A DNA stretch of 29,115 nucleotides, taken from contig JBGTDM010000085.1 in the NCBI GenBank assembly GCA_041748315.1, positions 1 through 29,115 on the forward strand, read 5' to 3'. Both the position numbers and the translations under genes were made by a program. The notes under the pieces were generated by a model. The model had not been told where the DNA came from. It did not search any database and worked only from the letters and a program-made list of their open reading frames with translations. This document shows, one piece after another, positions 14,588 to 24,566 of the stretch (position 1 is its first letter; every line of letters starts with the position of its first letter). Origin of the DNA: CALMEE01 sp041748315 (GTDB lineage Bacteria > Planctomycetota > Planctomycetia > Pirellulales > Pirellulaceae).

Positions 14588-17500
14588 ATGATTAATTGGA
14601 TCATACAGTTTGCATTAAGAGAACGTCTGCTAATCCTGGTTGCAGCAACGATTTTGATCGTTGTCGGCTTGTTATCGCTGGCGCAAGTTCCAATTGACGT
14701 CTTGCCGGATATTACTCGTCCTCGAGTTGCGATTATGACCGAGTGTCCTGGCCTGGCCCCCGAGGAAGTTGAAGCATTGGTGACCATGCCTTTGGAAATG
14801 GCATTAAGCGGTGCTCATGGGGTCGATGCAATTCGCAGTTCGTCCGACATCGGATTGTCGGTCATCCAGGTTGAGTTCGATTGGGATCAGGACATCTATC
14901 TGGCTCGGCAAATTGTCCAAGAGCGGTTGGCGAGTGTGCAAACCCAGTTCGTCCCAAAACTTGCGCCGAACTCGACATTGTTGGGACAAATCATGATGAT
15001 TGGCATGTGGAGTCGAACCGGCGACTTGAGCCCCATGGATATCCGGACGGAAGCCGACTGGTCCGTCCGCCGCCGACTCATGCAGATTCCAGGTGTTGCT
15101 CAAGTGATAACCATGGGTGGAGAACGTCAGCAGTTTCAAGTCTTGGTCGATCCGCATCAAATGCATCAGTTTGACGTATCGCTAGACCAGGTGATTGAGG
15201 CATTGTCTGCTTCCAACTCAAATGTAGCGGGGGGCTATTTTGACGTTACAGGTCAGGAGTTGTTGATCCGAGGCATCGGACGAATCCGCTCGGTTCGCGA
15301 GATCGAACAGGTTGTTGTCAAGCGGCAACCGGATCGGTCCATCCTCATCGAAAACGTGGCCAGGGTCACTTTGGGGGGGCAACTTAAGCGAGGCGATGCC
15401 TCGGTCAATGGACGGAACGCGGTCGTCTTAACTGTGCAAAAGCAACCCGGAACGGACACTCGCAAACTGACGCGTCAGATCAATGAAGCACTCGTGAGTT
15501 TGCGAGATACTCTCCCCGCTGACATTCGGTTGCAAACCACCTATGAGCAGAGTGAATTCATCGACTACAGCGTCGGAAATGTTGCTGAAGCAATTCGTGA
15601 CGGCACCTTTCTTGTTGTCATCGTACTGATTGTATTTCTGCTGAACGCGCGAATTACACTAATTACCTTGACCGCGATTCCGCTGTCGCTATTAGTGACG
15701 GTGGTCATATTTCGGTATTTTGATTTGTCAATTAACGTCATGACCTTGGGTGGCATCGCCGTGGCCTTGGGGGAACTTGTCGATGACGCAATTGTCGATG
15801 TCGAGAATATTTTCCGCCGGCTCAAGGACAATGCCGCAAAAGGCAACCCACGCGCGATTATCGACGTGATCTTTGATGCCAGCGTGGAAGTACGTCGAGC
15901 GATCATCAATAGTACCATCATTGTGATCTTGGTCTTTTTGCCTCTCTTTTTTTTATCAGGAGTCGAAGGTCGGTTGTTCACGCCACTCGGCGTTGCCTAC
16001 ATCGTCTCGATTATTGCATCGACGATTGTTTCTTTAACCGTCACGCCGGTGTTGAGTTATTTTCTCCTTGGTACCCCGGCGGCGATGAGGCGCCGCAGGG
16101 AATCCCCGATATTGGTGCTGTCTAAACACCTGATGGTGCCGATCGTACGATTAAGTTTGACAAAAAGCGGATTTGCTACAGCTTCGGCGACGTTCGGTGT
16201 GTTGCTACTGATCAGCGGGATCGCTGTTTGGCAAATGGGCAAAGACTTTCTTCCACCATTCGATGAAGGAGCGACCCAAGCCAACCTGTTTCTCCCTGGA
16301 AGCGCCTCCTTGGAGAGTTCAAAAGACATCAGCCGCTTGGCCGATCGACGTCTGAGGAAGCTGTTGCTCACCGACCAAAACCCCGATGGTATCATCCGCT
16401 GGTTTACCTGCAAAAACGGCCGCGCGGAGGACGATGAACACGTGATGGGCGTGAATGTCACGGAATACACACTATCGCTTAACAAATCGCACAACCTATC
16501 CAAAATCGAGTTGGAGCAGTTGTTGTTTGATACGTTGAAGGATATCCCGGGCGTGGAAGTCGAGATTGAACAACCGGTTGCGCACCTCATCGGTCATATG
16601 CTGTCCGGCGTGAGCGCGGAAATCGGAGTGAAAATCTACGGTCGGGATCTTGGAACCCTAAGGCGACTTGCTGAATCGATTAAGTTAGGGATTTCAGAAA
16701 TTGATGGATTGACGCCTCCCATCATCGAACAGCAACAATTTGTTCGACAATTGCGGATTGAAAAACGGGCAGACAAATATGCCAAGTACGGTTTAACGAC
16801 CGACCAGGTTAACCGATTGATCGAAACAGCGTTTCGGGGAACGACTGTCGGACAAGTGATGGTGGATCAGCGAACCTTCGATTTGCGCGTCATGTTCGAT
16901 GACCCGTGGCGCTCAGATCTGGAAAGGCTGGAGCGACTTCCTATCGAGCTGCCGGGCGGTTTACGGTTGCCCCTCTCGGAAATCGCCCACATCTACAATG
17001 CCGCAGGACCGAATACGATTCGCAGGGAGAACACACAGCGTTTGATATCCATTCGCGTTAATACAATGGGCAGAGATCTCGAGTCCGCGGTTTACGAGAT
17101 TCAACAAATGCTTGACAGGTTTGAAATGCCAGCAGGTTACTACGCCGAGATCGGAGGTCAAATGCAAGCTCAACGATCAGCAATGCGAGCTATCCTGCTT
17201 TTCAGTGGTGTCGCGTTTATAGGAATCATCGCCGTACTCTATGCAAATTTTCGCTCCGGCAACTTGGTGCTGCAAATACTGTTGGCGGTTCCTGCCGGGT
17301 TTATTGGTGGAGCACTCGCTTTGATTGCAACGGGACAGTCGCTTTCGGTCGCCGCGATGGTCGGGTTCATATCATTGGGTGGCATCGCCATTCGTAATGG
17401 CATCCTGTTGATCGAGGCCTATCAACGTCGGGAAAAGGCGAGTCTCAACCTCACCGCAAACGAATCTCAGCTAGACGCAATTGGAATCGTTCGCGACTCA

Positions 17501-17767
17501 AATATCCGGGATGATTTCATCATTCAAGGAAGCCTCGATCGATTGGCACCGGTATTAATGACAACGTTGACAACCGCATTTGCCTTATTGCCACTGGTTG
17601 CCACAGGGACGTTGCCAGGCAAAGAGCTGTTGTACCCAGTGGCAGCAGTCATTGTCGGCGGCCTTATCTCCAGCACGATTGTCGAATTTGTTGTTCGCCC
17701 TGGACTTTATCGGTATCTGGCGCCACGCCGTCAACCAGACCTCCCAGAAGATTTGAATCCACGATGA
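14588..17767 (+). CDS. CusA/CzcA-family RND efflux permease
   Basis: This is a 1059-aa inner-membrane proton-driven pump, full length for the heavy-metal-efflux RND family. It begins with the first helix (about 10-32) and VPIDVLPDITRPRVAI, then two periplasmic porter domains. A first helix bundle (about 335-500) contains LGELVDDAIVDVEN, where Asp399 and Glu406 match the CusA proton-relay Asp/Glu. A second porter region and helix bundle (about 860-1045) include the ISLGGIAIRNGILLIE segment. Together with the His-rich adaptor this points to metal cation export, but Cu/Ag versus Co/Zn/Cd cannot be fixed by eye, and uncharacterised substrates are possible. The 260-bp upstream spacer is unusually long for this gene pair. 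Confidence 0.92.
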   Translation: MINWIIQFALRERLLILVAATILIVVGLLSLAQVPIDVLPDITRPRVAIMTECPGLAPEEVEALVTMPLEMALSGAHGVDAIRSSSDIGLSVIQVEFDWDQDIYLARQIVQERLASVQTQFVPKLAPNSTLLGQIMMIGMWSRTGDLSPMDIRTEADWSVRRRLMQIPGVAQVITMGGERQQFQVLVDPHQMHQFDVSLDQVIEALSASNSNVAGGYFDVTGQELLIRGIGRIRSVREIEQVVVKRQPDRSILIENVARVTLGGQLKRGDASVNGRNAVVLTVQKQPGTDTRKLTRQINEALVSLRDTLPADIRLQTTYEQSEFIDYSVGNVAEAIRDGTFLVVIVLIVFLLNARITLITLTAIPLSLLVTVVIFRYFDLSINVMTLGGIAVALGELVDDAIVDVENIFRRLKDNAAKGNPRAIIDVIFDASVEVRRAIINSTIIVILVFLPLFFLSGVEGRLFTPLGVAYIVSIIASTIVSLTVTPVLSYFLLGTPAAMRRRRESPILVLSKHLMVPIVRLSLTKSGFATASATFGVLLLISGIAVWQMGKDFLPPFDEGATQANLFLPGSASLESSKDISRLADRRLRKLLLTDQNPDGIIRWFTCKNGRAEDDEHVMGVNVTEYTLSLNKSHNLSKIELEQLLFDTLKDIPGVEVEIEQPVAHLIGHMLSGVSAEIGVKIYGRDLGTLRRLAESIKLGISEIDGLTPPIIEQQQFVRQLRIEKRADKYAKYGLTTDQVNRLIETAFRGTTVGQVMVDQRTFDLRVMFDDPWRSDLERLERLPIELPGGLRLPLSEIAHIYNAAGPNTIRRENTQRLISIRVNTMGRDLESAVYEIQQMLDRFEMPAGYYAEIGGQMQAQRSAMRAILLFSGVAFIGIIAVLYANFRSGNLVLQILLAVPAGFIGGALALIATGQSLSVAAMVGFISLGGIAIRNGILLIEAYQRREKASLNLTANESQLDAIGIVRDSNIRDDFIIQGSLDRLAPVLMTTLTTAFALLPLVATGTLPGKELLYPVAAVIVGGLISSTIVEFVVRPGLYRYLAPRRQPDLPEDLNPR

Positions 17768-17895
17768 CTCGGCAACCAACAAACCGTTCACCATCAGTTC
17801 GCAGCCAACGTTGAGGGGTCGATCCGACGGCTTTTTGATTAAACCGGAAGCTTCGATGCGACTATGCACGGACCACTTGTTGCTTCAACCACTGG

Positions 17896-18072
17896 CTATT
17901 CATCGCTGCTCTCGTAGGGGAGCCCGTATTCTTCGCCCAGCCATTTTGCCAAATCAAGTTGTTTGCAACGTTTGCTACAAAACGGAAAGTACGACGAACT
18001 TTCGCGTTCGAACTCCTTACCGCACCATACACATGAAGCTGTGTTTGAAATTTCCTGATTGCTTGAAATCAC
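17896..18072 (-). CDS. yacG: YacG-type zinc-binding protein (DNA gyrase inhibitor family)
   Basis: This 58-aa protein is decoded directly from the minus strand. Zinc ligands are CVWC (Cys14, Cys17) and FCSKRC (Cys32, Cys36), followed by the family signature KQLDLAKWLGEEYGLP. That is the complete YacG pattern (C-x2-C, then FCSxRC, DL..W..E.Y.IP). E. coli YacG binds GyrB and inhibits gyrase. The start must be GTG at 18072, because an in-frame stop lies three codons upstream and no ATG is available before the first Cys. It is the same strand as, and 115 bp downstream of, the large dehydrogenase. The gene is short and starts with GTG, so automated callers may miss it. Confidence 0.9.
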   Translation of the reverse strand: MISSNQEISNTASCVWCGKEFERESSSYFPFCSKRCKQLDLAKWLGEEYGLPYESSDE

Positions 18073-18187
18073 GGCGAATCACCAACTCATTGTTCAGTTA
18101 AGTCTTTAAACCCTGTTCAACTCGCGTGCTAGGTGGAATCGATCGTCATTTTGGACCCGGCCAAAGGGTGCACGATCTCATAGTGTT

Positions 18188-21100
18188 TCACTTCAGGTTG
18201 GAAAGATACTCCATCAAGTCCCGAATTTCGGAAAGCGTCAATTTTTCAATCAGGTCCTCGGGCATTGCCGACTTCGTATCCTTCATTTCTTCGATCGCGT
18301 TTCTTTGAATGACAGTGATCGTACCTTGATCATCCATCAATTGAATCTGATCCTGATCCTGGGACTTGATGATACCGATATGTGAGTTTCCATCGGTATC
18401 GAGGATCATGATTGAGCCAAAATTCTCAGCAATTTCATGGTTGGGACGAATCAACGAGCGCAACAGGTAATCTCGATCCTTTTCGGCTCCAATGCGAGTC
18501 AGCTCGGGCCCAATATTTCCTCCCACGGCACCGACCTTATGACACCTGACGCACGACAACTCCGTTTGTTGATAAACTTTTTCGCCAGCAGTCGCATCAC
18601 CTCCGGTTAAAGTCAGTTCATGGACGCCGTGTGGCGCATTCGCCAGCGATTGTTCAAGTTCGGATAGCTCTTTAGGCCCAAGCTCGGCACTGCGGGTTTG
18701 AGCCGCTAGGTACGCGTCCAACCGGGAGTCTGCCGGAAGGGAATCAAAATGTTTTAATGCCAAACGGACAAGTTTCAGTGATCCTGGATCTTTCATCTGG
18801 CTCAATGTCTGAAATGCGTACTGTCGTTCAACTTGGGATTCGCTGTCCAATTGGGAGCTGATCACCGGGAGAACTTGTTGAGGATTTGATTGACTTAGAA
18901 TGCGAATGGCAACTCGCCTTAAATCTGAATGTTCGGAATTGATCACGCCTTGAAGAAGTTCACTTGCGTTTTGAGGGTTAAACTCCGCCAACGCAAATAA
19001 CGCGGATTCTCGAATGACCAGGCTAAAGGTTTCATCCGAAACAATTTCAGCCATCGTCCTGGCCAGAGGTGATGCTTTAACGTTGCGCGCTGCAGTCACA
19101 AAAGCCAGGCGTAGCTCTTCAGGCTGATCCTTGATTTTCGGCCACATCGACATCAAAACCATTCTGACAGGTAAAGCCGTGCGCGTGCCGAGATAGCGAA
19201 CACGCCCATTGACCTTATCGAGCGGTTCAGGCTCAAGCCAATCCGCCAATAAATTCATCGCCTCAACTCGCAGTTCCAGGTCATGCTCGCTGTTTTCAAT
19301 AAAGCGACCAATAATCGTGCAATTCTCGGGACCTCCCAGCAAGAAATTTGCATGCAACAGGCGTCGTACAAAAGGTGTTGAACGATGCGGAGATCTGTTC
19401 AAAAGCATCGCCATATCTTGCATTGGTTTACGCCTCGGCATCTCATAGATCGTCCGAGCGGATTCAAGTGCAACCCGTTCGAATTGGCTACCGATGCCCG
19501 CACCAAAAAGAGGGGATCGAAGCTTGCGAAGTGCTACAATACAAGCTGAATGGACGCCTAACGAAGGATAACGCAATGAAGTATTGATTGGATGATTGCG
19601 CAAAAATTCCTGTTGATCATCTGTTTCGTTCAGTCGTTGTTGGTATTCTGAGACAATATGATACATGGCCATGATTCCTGCATGCGTTATCATCTGGTCC
19701 TGGTCGTCGTTTCGGGCGATGAACTGATGGATATCATCCAGCTTCTCGCCACCAGCGACTTTGCTTAATGCAATCACGGCATGAAACCGGACATGGTGAT
19801 TTTCGTCGGTTAGGGCAATGACCAAAGATTGGGTGAGCTGCGTGATCTTTTGTTCGCCGATCAGTCGGCAGACTTGACAGCGTACTTCCGGTGGACCACC
19901 TAGCATCGCAGTCTCGAGTCGGGCAGTTAACAACCGGTTTTGATCCGTGTTCGGCGTGAAGCCGAAGCGCAGCATTTGTCCAATCCCCCAAACCGCATGG
20001 AGCTGGGCAAACAGCGGTGACCGGCGTTCAAGATTTCGCAACATTTCATCAAACTCCTGGCGGCGAACCAACTCAAATTGTGCTTCGATCCGGATCCGTT
20101 GATCCGGATGCGACAGGAGTTGACTTAACTCCAACGGTGAATGATTTGTCAAGCCTTGTTTGAGTAAGGAGGCAACCTCGTCGACGACGCTGTCTGCCTG
20201 TGATGCTTGATGCGTCAACGTGTAAATTCTTCCTTTGCCGACGCCATCCCAACTCTCCACCCAATCGGAAATATACAACCTGCCGTCGGGACCGAAATCG
20301 ACATCCGTCGCCAACACATTCCAAATCGTTTGTTCCTCTTGCTTAAGACGAAACGAAGCCCCTTGTGGCTCGACAGAAAACGTGCGGATTCCACTCAAGT
20401 TGGCTTGACCACGAAAATCACACAGGAAAAACCGCCCTCGATAGTCGTCAGACCATCCCGTTCCCGGGTAGTAGGTCAACCCAGAAGGACCATCGCCAAG
20501 CGTGCTGATCGCGGGGACGGTGTATGCAGGACGATTTTGGTTGTGGGGATCCCAAATTCCCTCTCTGATATAGGGTCCGCGGTCAGGCATGTACTGATAC
20601 TGCATCCGCCATCCATAATCAGCGCCTTCCACCACGTAAATTAGCCGTGCCTGATCGACACCGCTGTCCGAATTGTTGTCACAGGTAAACAGGTTTCCGA
20701 AATCGTCGAACGCAAGCGATTGGGGGTTTCGCAATCCCGTGGCGACAACTTCAAGTTGACTGCCATCGAGTTCACACCGAAAGACGGCCCCGGATTCAAC
20801 GTCAACAACCTGATTGTTGACGTTGTAACCGCGATCCCCGATCGTAAAATAAAGCCGACCGTCCGGTCCCAACGTCAATCCGTGCAAGTCGTGGCCACGA
20901 AAGGCAAATCGCACACCGAATCCGGAGTGAACTGGCTTCCGCGTGATGCTGCCATCCTCTCCGATATCAAATAACCAGAGGTGTGGAATGCACGTGTACC
21001 AAACTTGATTGCGGATCCGCAAGACTCCAGCTCCCGTACCGTCCTCGGGACGATTGAATCCCGACGCGAAGATCTCGCTGACATCCGCCGCGCCATCACC

Positions 21101-21649
21101 AGTTGTGTCGCGAAGCAAACGTATCCGATCGTCCTGCGCAGTGTACGTAATCAACTTGTCACCCAAGTGCTTTTCCATGTACGCCAATCGCTCGGCAACG
21201 GACCGGGCCGACAAGTCGTCGAGCAACCACTCTGGATGATTTCGGTTGTCCTCCACGCCGCGTTCTTGCCGAAAGCTCTCACAGACGAACACATTGCCAA
21301 ACTGATCAACATCAATGGCGACGGGATTTGCGACATCCGGTTCAGCCGCAAAGAGGGCAATGGATACATCGGGCGGAAGCGTGATCGCCGACATGGCAAG
21401 CACCCCCTCGTGACTCGCCGCTGCAATCGCCGGCTCCTGGGGAGCAGGAACAGGATCGCCCTGAACGATCGCGGCAGGCTCCTGGGGCTCCTCGGTGAAT
21501 GGCGAGATCAACTTCGATCCTGCAATTCCCAGGTTGGCTTCGCCGACTGACGGTTGCGCCAGGCAAAGACACAATCCGCTGACAACTAACAGATGACATC
21601 GACCCAGTCGAACGACAACGCGAAACAAATTTGGGTTACCGGCATGCAT
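18188..21649 (-). CDS. PVC-type membrane-bound dehydrogenase with HEAT-like repeats and heme-binding CxxCH domain
   Basis: This is a 1153-aa exported protein. The signal peptide covers about residues 1-36. After a Pro/Ala-rich linker, a sorbosone/glucose dehydrogenase-like beta-propeller (about 85-500) begins LPPDVSIALFAAEPDVANPVAID, with repeated DxxGNxF and GPDGRLY motifs. Residues about 500-980 are alpha-helical HEAT-like repeats. The C-terminal cytochrome domain has CVRCH (1033-1037), with a likely distal Met in SAMPEDL (about 1127). The three-part layout matches the putative membrane-bound dehydrogenase/heme-binding proteins found in many copies in planctomycetes, whose sugar-like substrates are mostly unknown. 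Electrons from the oxidised substrate would pass to the c-heme. The ATG at 21649 has only a weak GGA upstream. The kinase gene upstream and yacG downstream lie on the same strand. Confidence 0.92.
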   Translation of the reverse strand: MHAGNPNLFRVVVRLGRCHLLVVSGLCLCLAQPSVGEANLGIAGSKLISPFTEEPQEPAAIVQGDPVPAPQEPAIAAASHEGVLAMSAITLPPDVSIALFAAEPDVANPVAIDVDQFGNVFVCESFRQERGVEDNRNHPEWLLDDLSARSVAERLAYMEKHLGDKLITYTAQDDRIRLLRDTTGDGAADVSEIFASGFNRPEDGTGAGVLRIRNQVWYTCIPHLWLFDIGEDGSITRKPVHSGFGVRFAFRGHDLHGLTLGPDGRLYFTIGDRGYNVNNQVVDVESGAVFRCELDGSQLEVVATGLRNPQSLAFDDFGNLFTCDNNSDSGVDQARLIYVVEGADYGWRMQYQYMPDRGPYIREGIWDPHNQNRPAYTVPAISTLGDGPSGLTYYPGTGWSDDYRGRFFLCDFRGQANLSGIRTFSVEPQGASFRLKQEEQTIWNVLATDVDFGPDGRLYISDWVESWDGVGKGRIYTLTHQASQADSVVDEVASLLKQGLTNHSPLELSQLLSHPDQRIRIEAQFELVRRQEFDEMLRNLERRSPLFAQLHAVWGIGQMLRFGFTPNTDQNRLLTARLETAMLGGPPEVRCQVCRLIGEQKITQLTQSLVIALTDENHHVRFHAVIALSKVAGGEKLDDIHQFIARNDDQDQMITHAGIMAMYHIVSEYQQRLNETDDQQEFLRNHPINTSLRYPSLGVHSACIVALRKLRSPLFGAGIGSQFERVALESARTIYEMPRRKPMQDMAMLLNRSPHRSTPFVRRLLHANFLLGGPENCTIIGRFIENSEHDLELRVEAMNLLADWLEPEPLDKVNGRVRYLGTRTALPVRMVLMSMWPKIKDQPEELRLAFVTAARNVKASPLARTMAEIVSDETFSLVIRESALFALAEFNPQNASELLQGVINSEHSDLRRVAIRILSQSNPQQVLPVISSQLDSESQVERQYAFQTLSQMKDPGSLKLVRLALKHFDSLPADSRLDAYLAAQTRSAELGPKELSELEQSLANAPHGVHELTLTGGDATAGEKVYQQTELSCVRCHKVGAVGGNIGPELTRIGAEKDRDYLLRSLIRPNHEIAENFGSIMILDTDGNSHIGIIKSQDQDQIQLMDDQGTITVIQRNAIEEMKDTKSAMPEDLIEKLTLSEIRDLMEYLSNLK

Positions 21650-21764
21650 TTCAGTCCATCCATTGATTTAGATTGTTTAACAAATCGTCAGGCTGCGAGT
21701 GCATCGTCAACAAGTTGAACCATCGCGTTGACAAAGGTGTTGACGGGCGTGCTTTGCGGATCGA

Positions 21765-23672
21765 TCATGGAACTTGGTTGCGTCGATGTTGGATCGTATC
21801 GATCGATTGTCGCGCCCGATCCAACAAATCATCAACATCTGTTTGACCCGAATGGAATCGAATGGCTGATTCCAGGATACGAATGGCTTCAGCGGGGCGG
21901 TCATTCATGATCTCATCCGCCTTTTTAATCGCTTCGGATAATGCGGCGCGCTTAGCTCCAATGACTTTTTCATGTTCCCGTTCGAGTTTGAGGATATATC
22001 CGCGAGCTTGATCCACACACTCTCGATCCACGTCCTCCAAGTCCAAGGACTCGTGTAGTGTAACGAAGTCAGACAGATAAGCAATTGCCATCGGACGGTC
22101 ACTCTCGTACTCGTTAATGATCTCCAAATATTTCGTTTGGATCACCGTGCGACGCGAACGACTCCTTTGTTCAAGTGTCCTGGAATAGATACTGGCGCTG
22201 AGGATTTTTTGTAGGCGAACGACTTCATCATGCCGATCATGCTCCGGGTACAATTCGATAAACTGATTGATCTCGTCGCGGACTCGATGCAAGCGGTCAC
22301 TATCCGCATCGATGGAGGTTAGCAGGGCTTCGGGAGATGGCTTTCTAATCACCGCGTAGTAAAATCCGACGCTCAACATGATCAAAGCGAGACATAACAA
22401 CACCGCAACAGGCCAAATTCTTGTCGGAGGTCGTTCATAGCTGGTATCATCGGCCTGTCGTTGCCGCAAATCATCGGTTACCGGATTAAAATAGTCTGAA
22501 CGGGTAACGGCCGCCGCAAATTCGCGCTCCTGCTGCTTGGGCGACAAGGCCGTCGATCGAGCGGATAAACTTGCCGAACGATCTACAGCAGAAACCGCAG
22601 GTTGATCCGCGGGGACCTCACCTTTCGGAAAGTGGCCTGCGGGTTTTGATGACTGCGGTTGATTTAACTGACGTGATTTTTCAGCAGGTGGATTCGTCTT
22701 AACCGAAACATTTGACTTAATACCTGGGACTCGTGGCGATTGGCTTCGATGAGGTGTTGACTTGACCGTAACCTCCGCGGGGACGATGGGCTGGGCGATC
22801 GATTCAGCCGATCCAGATTCAGCCACAATCGAAGTCTTCGCCTCAGAGATCGATTTCAATTCCTCTAACAGAATGTCGATCTGTTTTATCAATGCCAACG
22901 CCGTCGAGATGCGATCCTCAGGAGCTCTCTCCAATAGGTAGTGTACCAAATCGGCAAACCGAGTCGGGACATCCGGTACGACGCTATCCAACCTTGGGAT
23001 CTTTTTCCGCTTGAGATTCTCAAATGTTTCTTCCACCGATTGTGCCGACAAGGGAGTCCGCCCGGATAGCAACGTGTAAATGACGATCCCCAAACTATAC
23101 AAGTCGCTCTTGGCCGTCGCGGGCCGTCCTAGCGCTTGTTCAGGCGCCATGAAATCCATTGTGCCGACAATGTTCCCCTCGCCAGTCATTTGCGGCCCGC
23201 CAAACGTCTTGGCGATTCCAAAGTCGGTGATCTTGACGACATTATCGGTGGACAACAAAAGGTTTCCAGGTTTCAAGTCCCGGTGTACGATCCCCCGATC
23301 ATGCGCATGCCTTAACCCCGATGCAACGTGGCGGGAGATTTCTAATACTTCATGCCAATGAAATGCGTGACCTGATTTGAGCTTTTGAAAAAGACTGCAT
23401 CCCTCGACCAATTCCATGGCGAAATACAAATTCCCATCCTCTTGGCCGTAACTATGTATCCGAACAATATGAGGGTGATCCAAAGCAATTAACGTGTCGA
23501 TCTCCGCCTCGAAACGCGCACGAAAGTGCTCGTCAAACGAATAGATCGGCGCCAACGCTTTGACCGCCACAATTTCGCCGGTCGCCGTGTCCGAAGCACG
23601 ATACACTGTCCCCATGCCACCTCGACCGATGACAGAGTGCAATTCATATGGACCTAATCGTTGAAGACTCAA
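21765..23672 (-). CDS. Transmembrane Ser/Thr protein kinase (PknB/Hanks type)
   Basis: This is a protein of 635 aa from the preferred TTG start. Kinase motifs in order are GRGGMGTVY (16-24), Lys38 in VAVKAL, catalytic HRDLKPGN (130-137), DFG (150-152) and APE (176-178); all key residues are intact. A low-complexity Ser/Pro linker (about 280-415) leads to one membrane helix (419-441). The 190-residue C-terminal part is predicted extracytoplasmic, helical and charged, with no recognised sensor domain. The start is uncertain. TTG 23672 gives the common planctomycete opening xSLQRLGPYEL, while an earlier in-frame TTG at 23714 adds 14 unlikely residues; no ATG is available. It lies upstream of, and co-oriented with, the dehydrogenase gene, with a 115-bp gap. 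Confidence 0.88.
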   Translation of the reverse strand: MSLQRLGPYELHSVIGRGGMGTVYRASDTATGEIVAVKALAPIYSFDEHFRARFEAEIDTLIALDHPHIVRIHSYGQEDGNLYFAMELVEGCSLFQKLKSGHAFHWHEVLEISRHVASGLRHAHDRGIVHRDLKPGNLLLSTDNVVKITDFGIAKTFGGPQMTGEGNIVGTMDFMAPEQALGRPATAKSDLYSLGIVIYTLLSGRTPLSAQSVEETFENLKRKKIPRLDSVVPDVPTRFADLVHYLLERAPEDRISTALALIKQIDILLEELKSISEAKTSIVAESGSAESIAQPIVPAEVTVKSTPHRSQSPRVPGIKSNVSVKTNPPAEKSRQLNQPQSSKPAGHFPKGEVPADQPAVSAVDRSASLSARSTALSPKQQEREFAAAVTRSDYFNPVTDDLRQRQADDTSYERPPTRIWPVAVLLCLALIMLSVGFYYAVIRKPSPEALLTSIDADSDRLHRVRDEINQFIELYPEHDRHDEVVRLQKILSASIYSRTLEQRSRSRRTVIQTKYLEIINEYESDRPMAIAYLSDFVTLHESLDLEDVDRECVDQARGYILKLEREHEKVIGAKRAALSEAIKKADEIMNDRPAEAIRILESAIRFHSGQTDVDDLLDRARQSIDTIQHRRNQVP

Positions 23673-23829
23673 GTGCCTCTCGCCAGCGCGGAAAACTGAA
23701 TAATAAGTTACCAAGATATTCTATTCTACTGATAAGTTTCATAGAATTAAATGGACCGACTCGCGTTTCCCGGGCTTGCAAACGAATCCGCTCAGAAATT
23801 CCCCTCGATTGTCGACCGCAGTTACACAC

Positions 23830-24381
23830 ATGCACCCCGCTGCTATGGAAATAGACAAGTTCGTCGCTCAATGCCGGTTCGAGTTTACCCGGCGAAAGGG
23901 GCCAGGCGGACAACACCGCAACAAAGTCGAAACCGCTGTCATCGCGACCCATATCCCCACAGGAATCCAAGCGGAAGCCAATAGCGAACGGAGTCAGGCA
24001 GCCAATCGTCAAATTGCCATCTTTCGACTTCGTATGAAACTGGCTGTTGAACATCGAGCAATTCAGAGTTCGGAATCCCTACCGATCGCTCAACTTGCCT
24101 CAAGGCAGACCGTTGACCCAGTCTTCGATAACCCGAGTGACACTTGGCAACGCCGTGTCCAAAACATGCGATTGGCGATCAGTGTAAAACACGATGATTT
24201 TCCGTCGCTGCTTGCCGAAGCCCTTGATCGAATCGTCGCCGATCGGGGCGATATTCAAAAATCGGCCAATGGCTTACTCGTAACCCCCTCGCAAATCGTC
24301 AAGCTTCTAAAAAAGGAACCCCGCGCCTTTCAACTTGTGAACCGCCTTCGTTTAGAGAACGAACTGGGGCCACTACAATGA
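23830..24381 (+). CDS. Peptide chain release factor-like protein with GGQ motif
   Basis: This is a 183-aa protein from ATG 23830 (ATG 23845 is also possible; the frame is open to a TTG at 23776). Residues about 10-75 form an RF-1-type catalytic domain: CRFEFTRRKGPGGQHRNKVETAV with GGQ at 26-28, the motif that triggers peptidyl-tRNA hydrolysis, followed by PTGIQAEANSERSQAANR. It lacks the N-terminal codon-recognition domains of RF1/RF2, so it belongs with ArfB-like or other small GGQ proteins. Unlike classic ArfB it carries about 110 further residues, mostly helical and charged. A ribosome-rescue role is likely from the family, but the stop-codon or rescue context is unknown. It is divergent from the kinase gene and convergent with the HtrA-like gene. 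Confidence 0.82.
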   Translation: MHPAAMEIDKFVAQCRFEFTRRKGPGGQHRNKVETAVIATHIPTGIQAEANSERSQAANRQIAIFRLRMKLAVEHRAIQSSESLPIAQLASRQTVDPVFDNPSDTWQRRVQNMRLAISVKHDDFPSLLAEALDRIVADRGDIQKSANGLLVTPSQIVKLLKKEPRAFQLVNRLRLENELGPLQ

Positions 24382-24566
24382 TCGATGAGCGTGCTTCAGG
24401 AAGGCATGATGGGTCCGTCGAATTGTTGCCCAAGCGTGGCCGTGGTAGCAGACGAAAAATTTTCAAAACACACAGCCATTGCCAAAGGACGCGGACTCTT
24501 GGGGAGAGATTTTTCCGCAGAAAGGCAACCAGCCTATTGAAGACAAACGGATATAGTCGCTACGAA

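Noticed and set aside
17818..17836. GTCG-ATC-CGAC followed by GGCTTTTT as terminator of the pump gene
   Set aside because: A 4-bp stem with a 3-nt loop is too weak to call.
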